Assembly (NCBI GenBank): GCA_024762735.1
Contig: JANTGU010000087.1
Location: 1-8,107 of the forward strand
Length of the DNA: 8,107 nt
Direction: 5' to 3'
From: Bacteroidales bacterium
GTDB lineage: Bacteria; Bacteroidota; Bacteroidia; Bacteroidales; F082
Shown here: positions 7,586 through 8,107 of the stretch, in pieces
Layout: every line of letters begins with the position of its first letter
Numbering within the stretch: the stretch's first letter is position 1
Program-made: the position numbers and the translations under genes
The notes under the pieces: generated by a model
What the model was told of the DNA's origin: nothing
Database searches by the model: none
Seen by the model: the letters and a program-made list of their open reading frames with translations, nothing else

Positions 7586-8107
7586 CTATTTAAATAAATC
7601 TAAAAGGTACTGCCCGTACCCACTTTTTACCAATGGCTTGGCTACTTCTATTAACTGTTCTTGGCTGATAAATCCTTTTCGATAGGCCACCTCTTCAATG
7701 CAGCCAACCTTGAGTCCTTGCCGGCTTTCTACAATGTTTACAAATTGTGATGCTTCGAGCAATGAGGTAAAGGTTCCGGTATCCAACCAGGCGGTTCCTC
7801 TGTCAAGCACACCCACCTTTAGCAAACCCTTTTCGAGGTAGTACTTGTTAACATCGGTAATTTCATACTCCCCACGGGCACTGGGCTCTATGTTCTTGGC
7901 TACTTCAATCACGCTGTTATCGTAAAAATAGAGACCGGGAACAGCATAGTTTGATTTGGGATGTTCAGGTTTTTCTTCAATGGAGATGGCGTTATTATTT
8001 TCATCAAATTCAACCACCCCATATCTTTCAGGATCGTTCACGTGATAGGCAAAAACAATGCCTCCTTCAGGGTCATTACTGGCTACCAAAAGTTGCTGAA
8101 GTTTGTT
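7586..8107 (-). CDS. rfbA: Glucose-1-phosphate thymidylyltransferase RfbA/RmlA (N-terminus cut by window edge)
   Basis: The enzyme makes dTDP-glucose from dTTP and glucose-1-phosphate, the first step of the dTDP-L-rhamnose pathway. The 173 visible residues read in frame from the window edge, beginning NKLQQLLVASNDPEG, so no start is present; a TTG at 8087-8089 is internal. Compared with the usual length of about 290 residues, roughly 115-120 N-terminal residues, including the nucleotide-binding GGxGTRL loop and the first metal Asp, lie off the right edge. Recognisable RmlA landmarks are DPERYGVVEFD, EEKP (residues 44-47 of the fragment), the NYAVPGLYFYD strand, GEYEITDVN, WLDTGT (107-112, carrying the second metal-binding Asp of the family), RQGLKVGCIEE, and the C-terminal SGYGQYLLDL. 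The EEKP and WLDTGT sites are intact. The gene precedes the polyprenyl synthase by 2 bp in the same operon. Other rhamnose genes, if present, would be beyond the right edge. Confidence 0.95.
   Translation of the reverse strand, partial: NKLQQLLVASNDPEGGIVFAYHVNDPERYGVVEFDENNNAISIEEKPEHPKSNYAVPGLYFYDNSVIEVAKNIEPSARGEYEITDVNKYYLEKGLLKVGVLDRGTAWLDTGTFTSLLEASQFVNIVESRQGLKVGCIEEVAYRKGFISQEQLIEVAKPLVKSGYGQYLLDLFK

Noticed and set aside
8087..8089. TTG as the start of the thymidylyltransferase
   Set aside because: In-frame residues upstream (NKLQQL) match the known RmlA core, so the codon encodes an internal Leu and the real start is off the window.

Overview
The window looks like chromosomal DNA from a member of the Bacteroidota. 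The main evidence is a very large modular surface or secreted protein that ends in a type A sorting domain of the type IX secretion system (T9SS), a system known from that phylum. The lack of Shine-Dalgarno sequences at the starts I can inspect, and a TAnnTTTG-like -7 element, agree with this. I see no mobile element, tRNA, rRNA or CRISPR array. Nearly every base is coding; the only intergenic stretch of any size is about 107 bp at 4558-4664.

Layout. (1) Bases 1-4557, plus strand: the C-terminal 1518 residues of a giant T9SS cargo protein whose start lies off the left edge. It is built of beta-rich modules: FN3-like folds, two choice-of-anchor-J (cleaved-adhesin/MAM-like) jelly-roll domains, a carboxypeptidase-regulatory-like domain, a beta-propeller-like section, and the sorting domain. 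(2) Bases 4558-4664: a very strong intrinsic terminator for gene 1, followed at once by a candidate promoter for the next gene. (3) Bases 4665-6605, plus strand: a complete ABC-F translation-factor-type ATPase with two nucleotide-binding domains and a C-terminal coiled coil. (4) Bases 6609-7583, minus strand: a complete type I polyprenyl diphosphate synthase, convergent with the ABC-F gene with only 3 bp between stop codons. (5) Bases 7586-8107, minus strand: the C-terminal 173 residues of glucose-1-phosphate thymidylyltransferase (RfbA/RmlA), whose start is off the right edge. It lies 2 bp upstream of the polyprenyl synthase and is almost certainly co-transcribed with it.

How the genes relate. 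The surface protein appears to be its own transcription unit, insulated by the terminator. The ABC-F gene is an independent housekeeping or ribosome-protection gene. The rfbA-polyprenyl synthase pair links deoxysugar nucleotide supply (dTDP-glucose, leading to dTDP-rhamnose) with isoprenoid diphosphate supply. Both can feed envelope polysaccharide or quinone pathways, but the sequence does not show a direct functional link.

The most interesting feature is the architecture of the large protein. At least three, probably four, FN3-like folds appear to be interrupted at the same loop by different inserted domains, and one inserted module type occurs twice. I see no evidence for a wholly new defence or mobile system in this window; the rest is ordinary core-genome content.
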